Shown: piece after piece, positions 6,795 through 13,058 of the stretch
Position numbering within the stretch: the first letter of the stretch is position 1
Layout: every line of letters begins with the position of its first letter
Virus record (IMG/VR): IMGVR_UViG_3300009506_001114
Span: 1 to 37,205 of that record
From: a virus
Strand: one strand, 5' to 3'
Length of the DNA stretch: 37,205 nucleotides
Notes under the pieces: generated by a model
Told to the model about the DNA's origin: nothing
Database searches by the model: none
What the model saw: the letters and a program-made list of their open reading frames with translations, nothing else
Program-made: the position numbers and the translations under genes

Positions 6795-6851
6795 AAGCGA
6801 CACTTCATGGATGATCGAGTATCGGCCACGGAGGGCCGGGTCGCTTTTTTT
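6795..6851 (+). terminator. Intrinsic terminator after the GC array
   Basis: AAGCGAC at 6795-6801 pairs with GTCGCTT at 6840-6846. Inside lies a second hairpin, CGGCC (6823-6827) with GGCCG (6834-6838) and a six-base loop, and a run of seven T ends at 6851. A perfect palindrome CGGCATGCCG sits just upstream at 6784-6793. The outer loop is long, so it may act as a partial terminator or a processed RNA end. The next gene starts 22 bases after the T-run. Confidence 0.6.
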
Positions 6852-6872
6852 GATATACAGAAAGGAACAGGC

Positions 6873-7127
6873 ATGGGTAAGATGGAACAAGATGTATTCG
6901 TAGGCGACACCGGTGATATATGTGAGGCTGCCTGCGAACGCTACATTCTGGTGAACATGAAACTCTGGAAAACAATATATAATAAGAGCTTGGGCGACGA
7001 TCTTGGAGGCTTCGATCTGTTTATGTGCGGTGTTCATGCTGGCATTTTCAAAACGTTCGTCGACTCGGCGACCGGAGCCATTCATATCAAGGACATAACA
7101 GGAGAGCAGAACGATGATACAGGATGA
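6873..7127 (+). CDS. Hypothetical phage protein, 84 residues
   Basis: I choose the ATG at 6873 because AGAAAGGAACAGGC precedes it and because everything upstream in frame lies in the terminator and repeat array. The product begins MGKMEQDVFVGDTGDICEAA and ends KDITGEQNDDTG. It is acidic, soluble, with a Cys-rich middle (ICEAACERY, FMCGVHAG) and alternating helix and strand tendency. I do not recognise the family. It is the first gene after the terminator-like structure, so it may depend on readthrough or on its own promoter, which I could not identify. The next small ORF overlaps its end by 14 bases. Confidence 0.74.
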   Translation: MGKMEQDVFVGDTGDICEAACERYILVNMKLWKTIYNKSLGDDLGGFDLFMCGVHAGIFKTFVDSATGAIHIKDITGEQNDDTG

Positions 7128-7221
7128 GATATATAAGAAGTTGAAAGATCCAATGAGTGAATTGGTTAAGCCACTCAGTATGCAGTGCAAGGTTCAGCTT
7201 GGCTTCAAATGCCAAGAGTGA
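7114..7221 (+). CDS. Small ORF, 35 residues
   Basis: Begins MIQDEIYKKLKDPMSELVKP and ends with a Cys pair spaced by ten residues (QCKVQLGFKCQE). It overlaps the end of the previous gene, with AGGAGAGCAGAACG before its ATG, a good ribosome site. A helical N-terminal half is likely. No family recognised; support comes from the ribosome site and the tight packing of the region. Confidence 0.5.
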   Translation: MIQDEIYKKLKDPMSELVKPLSMQCKVQLGFKCQE

Positions 7222-7251
7222 TAGAATGAACACGATTGAAAGGATAGTGTA

Positions 7252-7371
7252 ATGACGCTCGTATTCTATAACCATCGCGTTCATAAGCCAGCAACGTATG
7301 TCCCTGTGCCGCGGAAGATAGCCAGACGTATTACGATGTTGCCGAAACTGGCAAACAAGAAAGGAAAGTGA
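7252..7371 (+). CDS. Small basic ORF, 39 residues
   Basis: MTLVFYNHRVHKPATYVPVP followed by a basic tail rich in Arg and Lys (RKIARRITMLPKLANKKGK). AAAGGATAGTGTA precedes the ATG. It ends with TGA one base before the ATG of the next gene (TGACATG), and its last codons (AAGAAAGGAAAG) provide that gene's ribosome site, so the two are probably coupled. No family recognised. The basic tail could bind nucleic acid. Confidence 0.55.
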   Translation: MTLVFYNHRVHKPATYVPVPRKIARRITMLPKLANKKGK

Positions 7372-7372
7372 C

Positions 7373-8029
7373 ATGAAACGAAGGAATGTAACAGACGACG
7401 TGATAGCAATACTGATAACACTATTGTTAGGGGCGGCAGCGGCGTTGTTCGCGTACTATACGGCACGAACAACACGCGGTGACGGCGTGCGGCCAGTTGA
7501 AGTCAACGTACCATTCGCGTATGACGTGAATGTATGCGATGGCGAGATCGTGGCATGGGCTTATTCTGAGCCTAATGTTGCGATCTACTATTCGTGTTGG
7601 TTCTTCACGAAGTCTGGACGGACGGCGAACCCATTGATAGTGCAGGTCGATCATACACAGATGCCTGTGCCGCTGAGTCTGCTGTATCACGGACGAACGA
7701 AGCTCGATCCGAACGACCCAAACGGGCCGGGATGGGTCCACGAGTGGACTGTTGGATATGTCCCGATGTATACAGGCGTTCACGCCCTGAACATCACGGC
7801 TACGTATGGGCCGAAGAACTCAGACAAGAAAGCATTCTTGCAGAAGCCCGGCCCGAACGAGCAGGACACGAGGACAGTACTGTATGACGTCGTTCTCGGT
7901 GACGCACCGTTTCTGATGAACGGCAACAACCCAACAGAGATTGCCTTGAAACAGAAGCAACAGACCTTCCAGTACGCCATGAAACAGAAGTCCCTGTACT
8001 TCGGAGTCAACCAGCCGGTGATGAGGTGA
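7373..8029 (+). CDS. Membrane-anchored exported protein of unknown function
   Basis: A 218-residue protein with a basic N-terminus (MKRRNVTDD) and one hydrophobic helix at residues 9-29 (DVIAILITLLLGAAAALFAY), then a soluble domain. This reads as an N-in, C-out anchor or uncleaved signal; there is no lipobox. The outer domain is beta-rich with three Cys (DVNVCDGEIVAWAYSEPN, YYSCWFF) and a central VHEWTVGYVPMYTGVHALNI stretch reminiscent of an Ig-like strand pair, ending in a Gln/Lys-rich helix (ALKQKQQTFQYAMKQKS). I do not recognise a named family. A membrane-displayed early phage protein could act in superinfection exclusion or envelope modification; both are guesses. The next gene, also a membrane protein, starts four bases after its stop. 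Confidence 0.84.
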   Translation: MKRRNVTDDVIAILITLLLGAAAALFAYYTARTTRGDGVRPVEVNVPFAYDVNVCDGEIVAWAYSEPNVAIYYSCWFFTKSGRTANPLIVQVDHTQMPVPLSLLYHGRTKLDPNDPNGPGWVHEWTVGYVPMYTGVHALNITATYGPKNSDKKAFLQKPGPNEQDTRTVLYDVVLGDAPFLMNGNNPTEIALKQKQQTFQYAMKQKSLYFGVNQPVMR

Positions 8030-8033
8030 CACG

Positions 8034-8174
8034 ATGAACAAGACAATACTATTCTGGCTCACGATGTCAGTGCTCGTCACGACGATATTCCTGTGCGGAA
8101 TAGCGTCTGCTGTTGGTACTGGTATTTGGCTCGGACGGATGCTGTCGGAACTACTGAAGGCGGTGTCGAGGTGA
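8034..8174 (+). CDS. Small single-TM protein, 46 residues
   Basis: MNKTILFWLTMSVLVTTIFL continues with CGIASAVGTGIWLG and a short basic tail (RMLSELLKAVSR). One long hydrophobic helix spans residues 5-35, with a small-residue GxxxGxG pattern that favours helix packing. GGTGACACG lies before the ATG; the ribosome site is weak (GAGGTGA), consistent with coupling to the gene just upstream. It may partner the membrane-anchored protein encoded four bases earlier. No family recognised. Confidence 0.68.
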   Translation: MNKTILFWLTMSVLVTTIFLCGIASAVGTGIWLGRMLSELLKAVSR

Positions 8175-8176
8175 CA

Positions 8177-8301
8177 ATGACCGAGGCGTCATCCACTGGC
8201 GAGGTCTGTTTTACAAGGGACGTGATGGAGACGAAGTGACATGTCCGATCTGCCGTTATTACATGAACAGATGCGGCATTCTTCTGAAAGACGAAATATG
8301 A
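8177..8301 (+). pseudogene. Cys-rich small ORF without an in-frame start
   Basis: From just after the ATG at 8177, the frame starting at 8158 reads DRGVIHWRGLFYKGRDGDEV, then TCPICRYYMNRCGILLKDEI, and stops with ATGA overlapping a possible ATG at 8298 of the NinG-like gene. It looks like a genuine small zinc-knuckle protein but has no start codon except a GTG at 8236. The ATG at 8177 is in another frame, giving only a 20-residue peptide. A one-base indel just after 8177 would join ATG to this frame. It may be a broken gene, a sequencing error or a frameshifted gene. Confidence 0.35.
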
Positions 8302-8789
8302 GACGACGATTCAAACGCAAGTCATCGCCGGACACCCCCAAGAAGAAGGCATGGCGATGGATGAGCAGGGCAGTCAGGCTTGAAGCCGTACTCTATGCTC
8401 AGCAGCACTACGGCGTCATGTACGGTGATCACATCGGCAGATGTTTCACGTGCGGAATGATGGTGGACATCACCAAGAAGGGCGGCGGTCAGGCGGGTCA
8501 CTGGCGACCGAGAAGCAAGGGTGGCGGCTCTGGCACGTACTTCGACGAGCGAAACGTCAAATTACAATGTGCCAAGTGCAACGCATGGGAGCAAGGTATG
8601 CCAGACGAGTTCGAGGCTGGTCTTCTGAAACTGTACGGGAAAAAGGTCGTCGACGAACTGAGACTACTGCACAAGCTGCCGTCACCGTACAAGGCAACAG
8701 ACTACATAGGACTCGCTCTGCACTGGAAGCATATCACATACAACCTGCTCAAGCAGACTGGCGTTCGCAAGTGGTGGAAGAAGGACTGA
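8241..8789 (+). CDS. NinG/Rap-like recombination nuclease
   Basis: A 182-residue protein resembling the lambda NinG (Rap) family of phage recombination proteins, metal-binding nucleases that act on branched DNA. Visible landmarks are CFTC at residues 68-71, GGGQAGHWRPRSKGG with His87, FDERNVKLQCAKCNAWEQG with Asn105 and CxxC at 110-113, and a C-terminal helical part (EFEAGLLKLYGKKVVDELRL). The Cys pairs and the H...N spacing match an HNH-like zinc fold. Two starts are possible: ATG 8241, with GGAG ten bases upstream, and ATG 8298, which forms an ATGA overlap with the Cys-rich frame upstream and would give 163 residues with a basic N-terminus (MRRRFKRKSS). I lean only slightly to the longer form. 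Confidence 0.8.
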   Translation: MSDLPLLHEQMRHSSERRNMRRRFKRKSSPDTPKKKAWRWMSRAVRLEAVLYAQQHYGVMYGDHIGRCFTCGMMVDITKKGGGQAGHWRPRSKGGGSGTYFDERNVKLQCAKCNAWEQGMPDEFEAGLLKLYGKKVVDELRLLHKLPSPYKATDYIGLALHWKHITYNLLKQTGVRKWWKKD

Positions 8790-8794
8790 GTGAC

Positions 8795-9157
8795 ATGGAA
8801 ACGACAACATTCAAGCAGCGAGTCGGTCAATGCTATCGGCTCGCCGGGAGCTACGTGATAGATCACGGCGGCACGTTGGTTCACGGCACGATCAACGGAC
8901 GGAAGTGGGGTCTAGCAGACCTCGACAATCCTCATGCGTGGGTCGAACTCGAAGACGGCATGATCTTCGATGCCGTCTTGGGCAGTATGTTCGATGCTGA
9001 TAGCTACTACGTCGTCTTTCAGGCGACGCCGCTCAAGCGATACACGAGTGACCGAGTGCGTGAGCTAACACTTGAAACGGAGCACTGGGGTCCGTGGAAA
9101 GAAGAGGTGCAGGATGAGTGCGGAGTTCATCACGAGACGACAGACAGAGCGGGCTGA
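8795..9157 (+). CDS. Phage protein with a Cys-His-Asp arrangement, possibly transglutaminase-like
   Basis: The real start is ATG 8795, five bases after the NinG stop (TGAGTGACATG); upstream in-frame codons belong to a shadow frame. The 120-residue product has GQCYRLAGSYV (Cys13), LVHGTINGRKWGLADLDNPHAWVEL in outline (His47 before a Trp), and GMIFDAVLGSM (Asp59). That order and spacing, with the His in an HAWV strand, resembles the papain/transglutaminase-like fold seen in some unnamed phage proteins. Enzymatic function is therefore conceivable but not shown. Its last 44 bases overlap the next gene. Confidence 0.74.
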   Translation: METTTFKQRVGQCYRLAGSYVIDHGGTLVHGTINGRKWGLADLDNPHAWVELEDGMIFDAVLGSMFDADSYYVVFQATPLKRYTSDRVRELTLETEHWGPWKEEVQDECGVHHETTDRAG

Positions 9158-9302
9158 GGCGATGCTCGACGAGCTGTGTGAGGTCGAGTCTGGACTGAGC
9201 GAGTGGGAGATCAGGTTCATCCAAGACCTTCTGGACTGGGACGGCAGGCTGACGGTCGATCAGTTCAAGAAGCTCGAAGAGGTCTATGGCCGACACTGTT
9301 GA
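9114..9302 (+). CDS. Small helical phage protein, 62 residues
   Basis: Start ATG 9114 after AAGAAGAGGTGCAGG. The product begins MSAEFITRRQTERAEAMLDE and continues with SEWEIRFIQDLLDWDGRLTV and a final helix (QFKKLEEVYGRHC). It is acidic and almost entirely helical; the IRFIQDLLDW...LTVDQFKKLEEVY pattern recalls small phage proteins of unknown role with a helix-turn-helix-like shape. It overlaps the gene before it by 44 bases and the one after it by 17, typical of compact phage operons. Confidence 0.65.
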   Translation: MSAEFITRRQTERAEAMLDELCEVESGLSEWEIRFIQDLLDWDGRLTVDQFKKLEEVYGRHC

Positions 9303-9459
9303 TAATGGCTCAAAAACAGCGTATGCCCGTAAAACGACCCAGATCGACGGCCAGACAGCGTGTCCGACGCTGGAATTGGCCTTGAATGAAGCAGAGCAAA
9401 CGTATAAATGGGACCGTCAGCAGCGCAATAAGCCCAAGAGGGCCCGAAGAAAGAGCTGA
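9286..9459 (+). CDS. Small basic C-terminal phage protein, 57 residues
   Basis: Start ATG 9286 inside the end of the previous gene, with AAGAGG just upstream. It begins MADTVDNGSKTAYARKTTQI, has CPTLELALNEAEQTY in the middle and ends in a basic tail (RQQRNKPKRARRKS). No membrane segment. Unrecognised. This is the last gene of the + strand operon; its stop is seven bases before the stop of the convergent - strand methyltransferase gene. Confidence 0.6.
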   Translation: MADTVDNGSKTAYARKTTQIDGQTACPTLELALNEAEQTYKWDRQQRNKPKRARRKS

Positions 9460-9462
9460 CGG
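9414..9462. terminator. Inverted repeat at the convergent operon junction
   Basis: CCGTCAGC at 9414-9421 pairs exactly with GCTGACGG at 9455-9462, with an inner GCCC-AAGA-GGGC hairpin at about 9432-9443. It spans the last codons of the + strand operon and sits against the end of the - strand operon. There is no T-run on either strand, so a bidirectional terminator is likely by position but not proven by sequence. Confidence 0.4.
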
Positions 9463-9465
9463 CCC

Positions 9466-10128
9466 CTAAGACCGAGACCACACTTGACGTATGTGCCCCC
9501 TTGGTACGCGCTCGCAATTCGTCAGCAGCTCACCGTACAGCAACTCAAAACCGTAAGCAGCCAAGTCTTCGTTGATCAGAACCTTGTGTCTGGAGTATTC
9601 CTCACTGGTAAAGCGGAAGCTCTTGCCGTGCATGCTCAGGTCGAGAACCTTGACCCGGCCTATGATGTCACGACTTGCCTTGAAGATTCGGAATTCCTCA
9701 CCCTCACAATTCAACAGCAGCATTTCCGGCTCGCCGTGTGCCCTACAAAATGCGGCAAAGCTCGTTGTCTGAACGATGACCGAACGGGCAGTTTCCTTGT
9801 TGTCAGCCAGTGCCTCAGCACATGCAGCCTGCGTCACTTCGCCGTCTTGCGTGTAGTATGTCAGGCGGTACGCGTCCACCTTGTCACTGATAGCTAATTC
9901 ATGCACGTGGTAATTTTGTAGCCTGTACCTCTGCACGGCCAGCCTGAGCGCCGCGCAGTTGGCGGGGTGCGGCTCTATGCCGCGCACGGTGACCTTGCGA
10001 AACATGGTTGCCAAAGCGAGTGACGTGCCGCCGGTGTAGGCCCCGACGTCGTATATCGAGCGCACTCCAAGACGCTTGATCTGAGCTGCGAGCAGCGTGC
10101 GAATGTAGGGATATTGGTCAACGCTCAC
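9466..10128 (-). CDS. FkbM-family methyltransferase
   Basis: A SAM-dependent methyltransferase of the FkbM type, usually an O-methyltransferase acting on sugars or secondary metabolites. Residues 24-34 (SIYDVGAYTGG) form the SAM-binding motif I loop, and VRGIEPHPANCAALRLAV is the acidic strand-2 motif. LLLNCEGEEFRIFKA and the downstream Asp/Glu-rich region complete the fold. I place the start at GTG 10128, because GGAGG lies seven bases upstream and the frame above it overlaps the neighbouring gene; GTGA overlaps the TGA of that gene by four bases. The result is 220 residues, normal for the family. It is the last gene of the late operon and of the glycan cassette, so the likely substrate is a sugar of the phage-made glycan. 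Confidence 0.86.
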   Translation of the reverse strand: MSVDQYPYIRTLLAAQIKRLGVRSIYDVGAYTGGTSLALATMFRKVTVRGIEPHPANCAALRLAVQRYRLQNYHVHELAISDKVDAYRLTYYTQDGEVTQAACAEALADNKETARSVIVQTTSFAAFCRAHGEPEMLLLNCEGEEFRIFKASRDIIGRVKVLDLSMHGKSFRFTSEEYSRHKVLINEDLAAYGFELLYGELLTNCERVPRGHIRQVWSRS

Positions 10129-10712
10129 TTTTGAGCCTCCACGTAAATGCTGTCTTTCGCGTACCGTTTGAAGTCCAGCCCCAAGAACTCCTTGCTGGCT
10201 TTGCCATACTTCACCAGCTTTGCGTCTGAGAACCCGGCACGCCCTAGATAGTACATCAGCGTCTCGGCGTCGAAGGCTGTGTTGTGTCCGCTGCGCCCGC
10301 CGCCTTTGGCTCTGCTCACCCACCACAGCATGTAATGGCCCAGCGCGGTAGGTGGGTAGTTGTGCTTGGCAACGGCTTTGCCCTGCTGGGCCGTTAGCCA
10401 ATCCATGTCGCCCATCATGTAACGCTGCGTTGGTATGCGTATATCCGGCACTACTACGCGCACCTTGCCGCCCGGCACCAGCGACCGCACCATTTCGCTG
10501 AGTACCCACGGCACAAGGTCTGGGTGTACGTGCTCAAGCGTGTGGCTGCAATAGACGTTATCTACGCTGTCATTCGCAAACGGTAACGGCTTGCCGCTGT
10601 TCAGGTCGAACACGTATTCCGGCCTGCCAGCGATGTCAAGAACCTGCCATCGCTTGCGCGTCACCGGGTGTATCTTGTCCCAGTTCTTCCAGCCGCCTAT
10701 ATTTACGTTCAT
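10125..10712 (-). CDS. Class I SAM methyltransferase
   Basis: A 195-residue methyltransferase of the type-11 class found in polysaccharide gene clusters. WQVLDIAGRPEYVFDLNSGK resembles the glycan-cluster variant that starts without a full motif I, and PFANDSVDNVYCSHTLEHVH plus LVPGGKVRVVVPD are the characteristic strand-4/strand-5 motifs. The C-terminal half carries HYMLWWVS and SGHNTAFDAETLMYYLGRAG. The ATG at 10712 has GGAGACATACA before it. The gene sits inside an overlapping chain: it overlaps the nucleotidyltransferase by 77 bases and the FkbM gene by four. Its role is likely methylation of a sugar or sugar-linked group. Confidence 0.86.
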   Translation of the reverse strand: MNVNIGGWKNWDKIHPVTRKRWQVLDIAGRPEYVFDLNSGKPLPFANDSVDNVYCSHTLEHVHPDLVPWVLSEMVRSLVPGGKVRVVVPDIRIPTQRYMMGDMDWLTAQQGKAVAKHNYPPTALGHYMLWWVSRAKGGGRSGHNTAFDAETLMYYLGRAGFSDAKLVKYGKASKEFLGLDFKRYAKDSIYVEAQK

Positions 10713-11391
10713 TGTATGTCTCCAATAATTCCGGTGTGCCTATACTCCACACGTCATTGACCACAAAGGGCAGTATGATCTTGCCCTCAGTGATGAGGTA
10801 ATTGTACGTTGGCGCAAGGTAGAACTCACCTCTGAACCTGTCGTCCGCTTGAATCATTCGCTCGGCAGCCCGCACGAAGTCACTGCCGCGTCTCCACCAA
10901 TAAACGCCAACGGTTGCAAGGTTGCTGATGACTTGCTTCTCGGCAACCTCGTTGATTTCACCGCCCGGCCCCAGCCCAACATAGCTCCAGTACGGTTCAT
11001 TCTTGATACAGCAGAGGATTCCAGCGTCAGCCGTGCGACGCCAGTAGGCTAACGCGTTGTCCATGTAGCGCGGCTGGAATACTAACTGGTCGCAGTTGGC
11101 CACCAGTAACTCAGCGTCCGTATCAATCAGGTCTTTGGCCGTCAGTATGGTGCAGGCCGCACCTTCGGTTTCCCCGGTGACTAATACGTGGGCATACGCG
11201 TTCCGCAGTATCTCGGCTTCCATGTCGCTGCGGCATATGATCGTCCAACCACCGCTGCCCTGCCACTTCAGATTGACCATGACGCGCCTGTACATTGGTA
11301 TGCCGTCAACCAGTATCATGGGTTTCGGCACTGTGTACCCGGCTTGCTTAAAGCGGGTACCGCTACCCGCCATCGGCATTATCAGATTCAT
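10636..11391 (-). CDS. Sugar-1-phosphate nucleotidyltransferase
   Basis: A nucleotidyl transferase of the NTP_transferase fold that couples a sugar-1-phosphate or related molecule to a nucleotide. The GxGxR-type loop PMAGSGTRFKQAG (residues 6-18), KPMILVDGIPMYRRVM and the metal-binding LLVANCDQLVF (Asp95-Gln96 region) are visible, and FYLAPTYNYLITEGK with VNDVWSIGTPELL is the usual C-terminal core of the family. The length of 251 is normal. AAAGGAG precedes the ATG at 11391. The start overlaps the end of the GDPD-like gene by 29 bases. It may supply an activated sugar different from the CMP-activated one made by the NeuA-like protein. Confidence 0.87.
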   Translation of the reverse strand: MNLIMPMAGSGTRFKQAGYTVPKPMILVDGIPMYRRVMVNLKWQGSGGWTIICRSDMEAEILRNAYAHVLVTGETEGAACTILTAKDLIDTDAELLVANCDQLVFQPRYMDNALAYWRRTADAGILCCIKNEPYWSYVGLGPGGEINEVAEKQVISNLATVGVYWWRRGSDFVRAAERMIQADDRFRGEFYLAPTYNYLITEGKIILPFVVNDVWSIGTPELLETYNERKYRRLEELGQDTPGDAQAMAGS

Positions 11392-11815
11392 TGAGTGACT
11401 CCTTTATGATTTGCACGTAATCGCTACACACACCCAAGCAGTTGATCGGCAGGGTTGTCAGTTGCGCGTCTACTACGATTGAGCCCGGCCCCGCAGGCTC
11501 AAAGCCCCAGATGGTGCCGTTGCTGGTCAGGGTGAATCGGTCGCCTGCGTGCCAGAAACAGTTTGCACCAGATCGCCTGAGCACCATAAGCGCTGGCATA
11601 TTCTTGCAGTGCAGCCACAACGGATTGTTGCGTAACCATTGCAGGTCAACCGGGTATTGCGGCTCGTCGTGGCCCAGCATGAAACGCCCTAAGAACCACA
11701 CGTCAACTTCTGCATGGTACCCGGCGTTCAGCACCTCAGCGACATAGTCGGGCCGGTTTTCCTGTGATGGATTAGGCCCGGCCACGTTGCCCCTGTGTGC
11801 TATCAATACTGTCAT
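11363..11815 (-). CDS. Glycerophosphodiester phosphodiesterase-like protein
   Basis: LIAHRGNVAGPNPSQENRPD and AEVDVWFLGRFMLGHDEPQY show the GDPD signature: a His-Arg pair, then Glu/Asp in the second strand and a second His in GHDE. WLHCKNMPALMVL fits the third core strand. The family normally needs about 230-250 residues; this one has 150, so the barrel is partial. Short relatives of this kind occur in capsule and glycan clusters, with unknown function. I place the start at ATG 11815, which overlaps the stop of the upstream gene as ATGA, rather than at the upstream ATG 11842. It could cleave or transfer a phosphodiester-linked glycan substituent, but this is inference. Confidence 0.7.
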   Translation of the reverse strand: MTVLIAHRGNVAGPNPSQENRPDYVAEVLNAGYHAEVDVWFLGRFMLGHDEPQYPVDLQWLRNNPLWLHCKNMPALMVLRRSGANCFWHAGDRFTLTSNGTIWGFEPAGPGSIVVDAQLTTLPINCLGVCSDYVQIIKESLNESDNADGG

Positions 11816-12465
11816 CGGTCTTTCCACCTGTATAGATTCCATTCACTACTGGCCCAACCCCAGAAGTCAACAATGTCACGTGGCTCCCCAATCTGCCGCC
11901 TGACACGTGCGCTGAGCGCCTTGTGCGGGTTGTTGGAGCTCTGCATAAACCAATAGTCAGGCTGGGCACATATAAGCTTACGAATGGTAGTGAGCGAGCC
12001 CGCCACGAATACGTCGTGCAGCCAACGCCGCTTGATGGAAAAGTCGCCTTCAGCTTTGCTGCCAAGGTGCGCAAGGGTCAAGTGATTCTCCAGCATTGGC
12101 AGCGGCAACTGCTGCATAAGCAACAGGTCGAATCGCGACAGTACCACGTAGTCATACGCGCCGCGTATCAATTTGAAGCATTCCCGCCTGCTATACCACT
12201 GGCTCCGCAGGCAGAACCGTGGCCCCGGCTGGCCGAAGTCAATCTGCGGCTCAAACATGGCCGCCTTGGGCAAATAGGCCGCACACAAGCCACATGCCCG
12301 GTCGACAGTCCAACTGTGAATATAAACGTCAGCTTCGTAGGGCTGTATGAAATATTCATCCCACGCTCTTGCGCACTCAACGTAATTGATAAGCTCGCCC
12401 TTGCCGTTCTTGCCGCCCATGCCGCCCACGATTCCGGCCAAGCATAATGCTACTCGCTGTGGCAT
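11812..12465 (-). CDS. Putative glycosyltransferase-like protein
   Basis: A 217-residue soluble protein. MPQRVALCLAGIVGGMGG, then EADVYIHSWTVDRACG and YDYVVLSRFDLLLMQQLPLP resemble a glycan-cluster protein type with a GT-A-like beginning (RVALCLSG) and a putative DxD-like region in the RFDLLL strand. I do not know its donor or acceptor. Its gene overlaps the FkbM-like gene upstream by 16 bases and the GDPD-like gene downstream by four. Position inside the cassette is the main support for a sugar-related role. Confidence 0.7.
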   Translation of the reverse strand: MPQRVALCLAGIVGGMGGKNGKGELINYVECARAWDEYFIQPYEADVYIHSWTVDRACGLCAAYLPKAAMFEPQIDFGQPGPRFCLRSQWYSRRECFKLIRGAYDYVVLSRFDLLLMQQLPLPMLENHLTLAHLGSKAEGDFSIKRRWLHDVFVAGSLTTIRKLICAQPDYWFMQSSNNPHKALSARVRRQIGEPRDIVDFWGWASSEWNLYRWKDR

Positions 12466-13058
12466 ATTTCACCGTCCGTTTCGGTTATGCGTTCTAGTAG
12501 ATACTTGTGATATTTGCGGTGCAGGCATCGTGTGATACGATGCGTGCGTTTCAGCTTGTCAATGCAGCGCTCAGTATCATCCTCAGTGAAGTCGTTGCCG
12601 GGCAGCCAGTGGTGGAACTGCACGAAAATCATTCGACACTTGGCCAGTACGTCGCTGGGTGTGCCGTCCAGTATTTCGTATTCGCTGCCTTCGCAGTTCA
12701 GCAAGAGCTTGCTCAGCTTGTCGTGCAAGACGATCATCTTAGCTATTGCGCCCGTCAAACTTACCACGTTTACAGGACAACAGCCGGGTGCGGATGACTC
12801 AACGATGCGCCCTTTTGTCCCGGCTCCGGTCAGATAGGCGGTGCGATCATCAGCGCCAACGGCAGATAAACTGATACGTAACCAAGACATATCAACTGCC
12901 GCAAGTCTATAGTCCGTTGCGGCTCTGACATTTGGTTCGTAGGCATATACGGCCAATGGCTCGCTTTTGTGAAGATCACTCAAGTCACTAGCTCGCAGAA
13001 AGCCCACGCTGATCGCGGTGTCACCGGCTTCAAACGGCACGCCCTGTATCTTGGTCAT
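12450..13058 (-). CDS. FkbM-like methyltransferase, second copy
   Basis: A 202-residue protein with features of FkbM-type methyltransferases: DTAISVGFLRASDLSDL replaces the usual motif I and is degenerate, LAVYAYEPNVRAATDY supplies the acidic strand-2 motif, and LSKLLLNCEGSEYEILDGTP matches the LLxxCEG-E core seen in the FkbM gene at 9466. The weak motif I raises the question of whether it still binds SAM. AGGAGATACCT precedes the ATG at 13058, and ATGA overlaps the neuB stop. It probably methylates a sugar of the same pathway or has lost activity. Confidence 0.72.
   Translation of the reverse strand: MTKIQGVPFEAGDTAISVGFLRASDLSDLHKSEPLAVYAYEPNVRAATDYRLAAVDMSWLRISLSAVGADDRTAYLTGAGTKGRIVESSAPGCCPVNVVSLTGAIAKMIVLHDKLSKLLLNCEGSEYEILDGTPSDVLAKCRMIFVQFHHWLPGNDFTEDDTERCIDKLKRTHRITRCLHRKYHKYLLERITETDGEICHSE

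Noticed and set aside
9484-9897. Plus-strand ORFs inside the glycan cassette
   Set aside because: They are antisense shadows of well-supported minus-strand genes and lack family features.
10129-10509. Long N-terminal extension of the FkbM gene
   Set aside because: It is the out-of-frame reading of the neighbouring methyltransferase gene, Arg/Gln-rich; the GTG at 10128 has GGAGG upstream.
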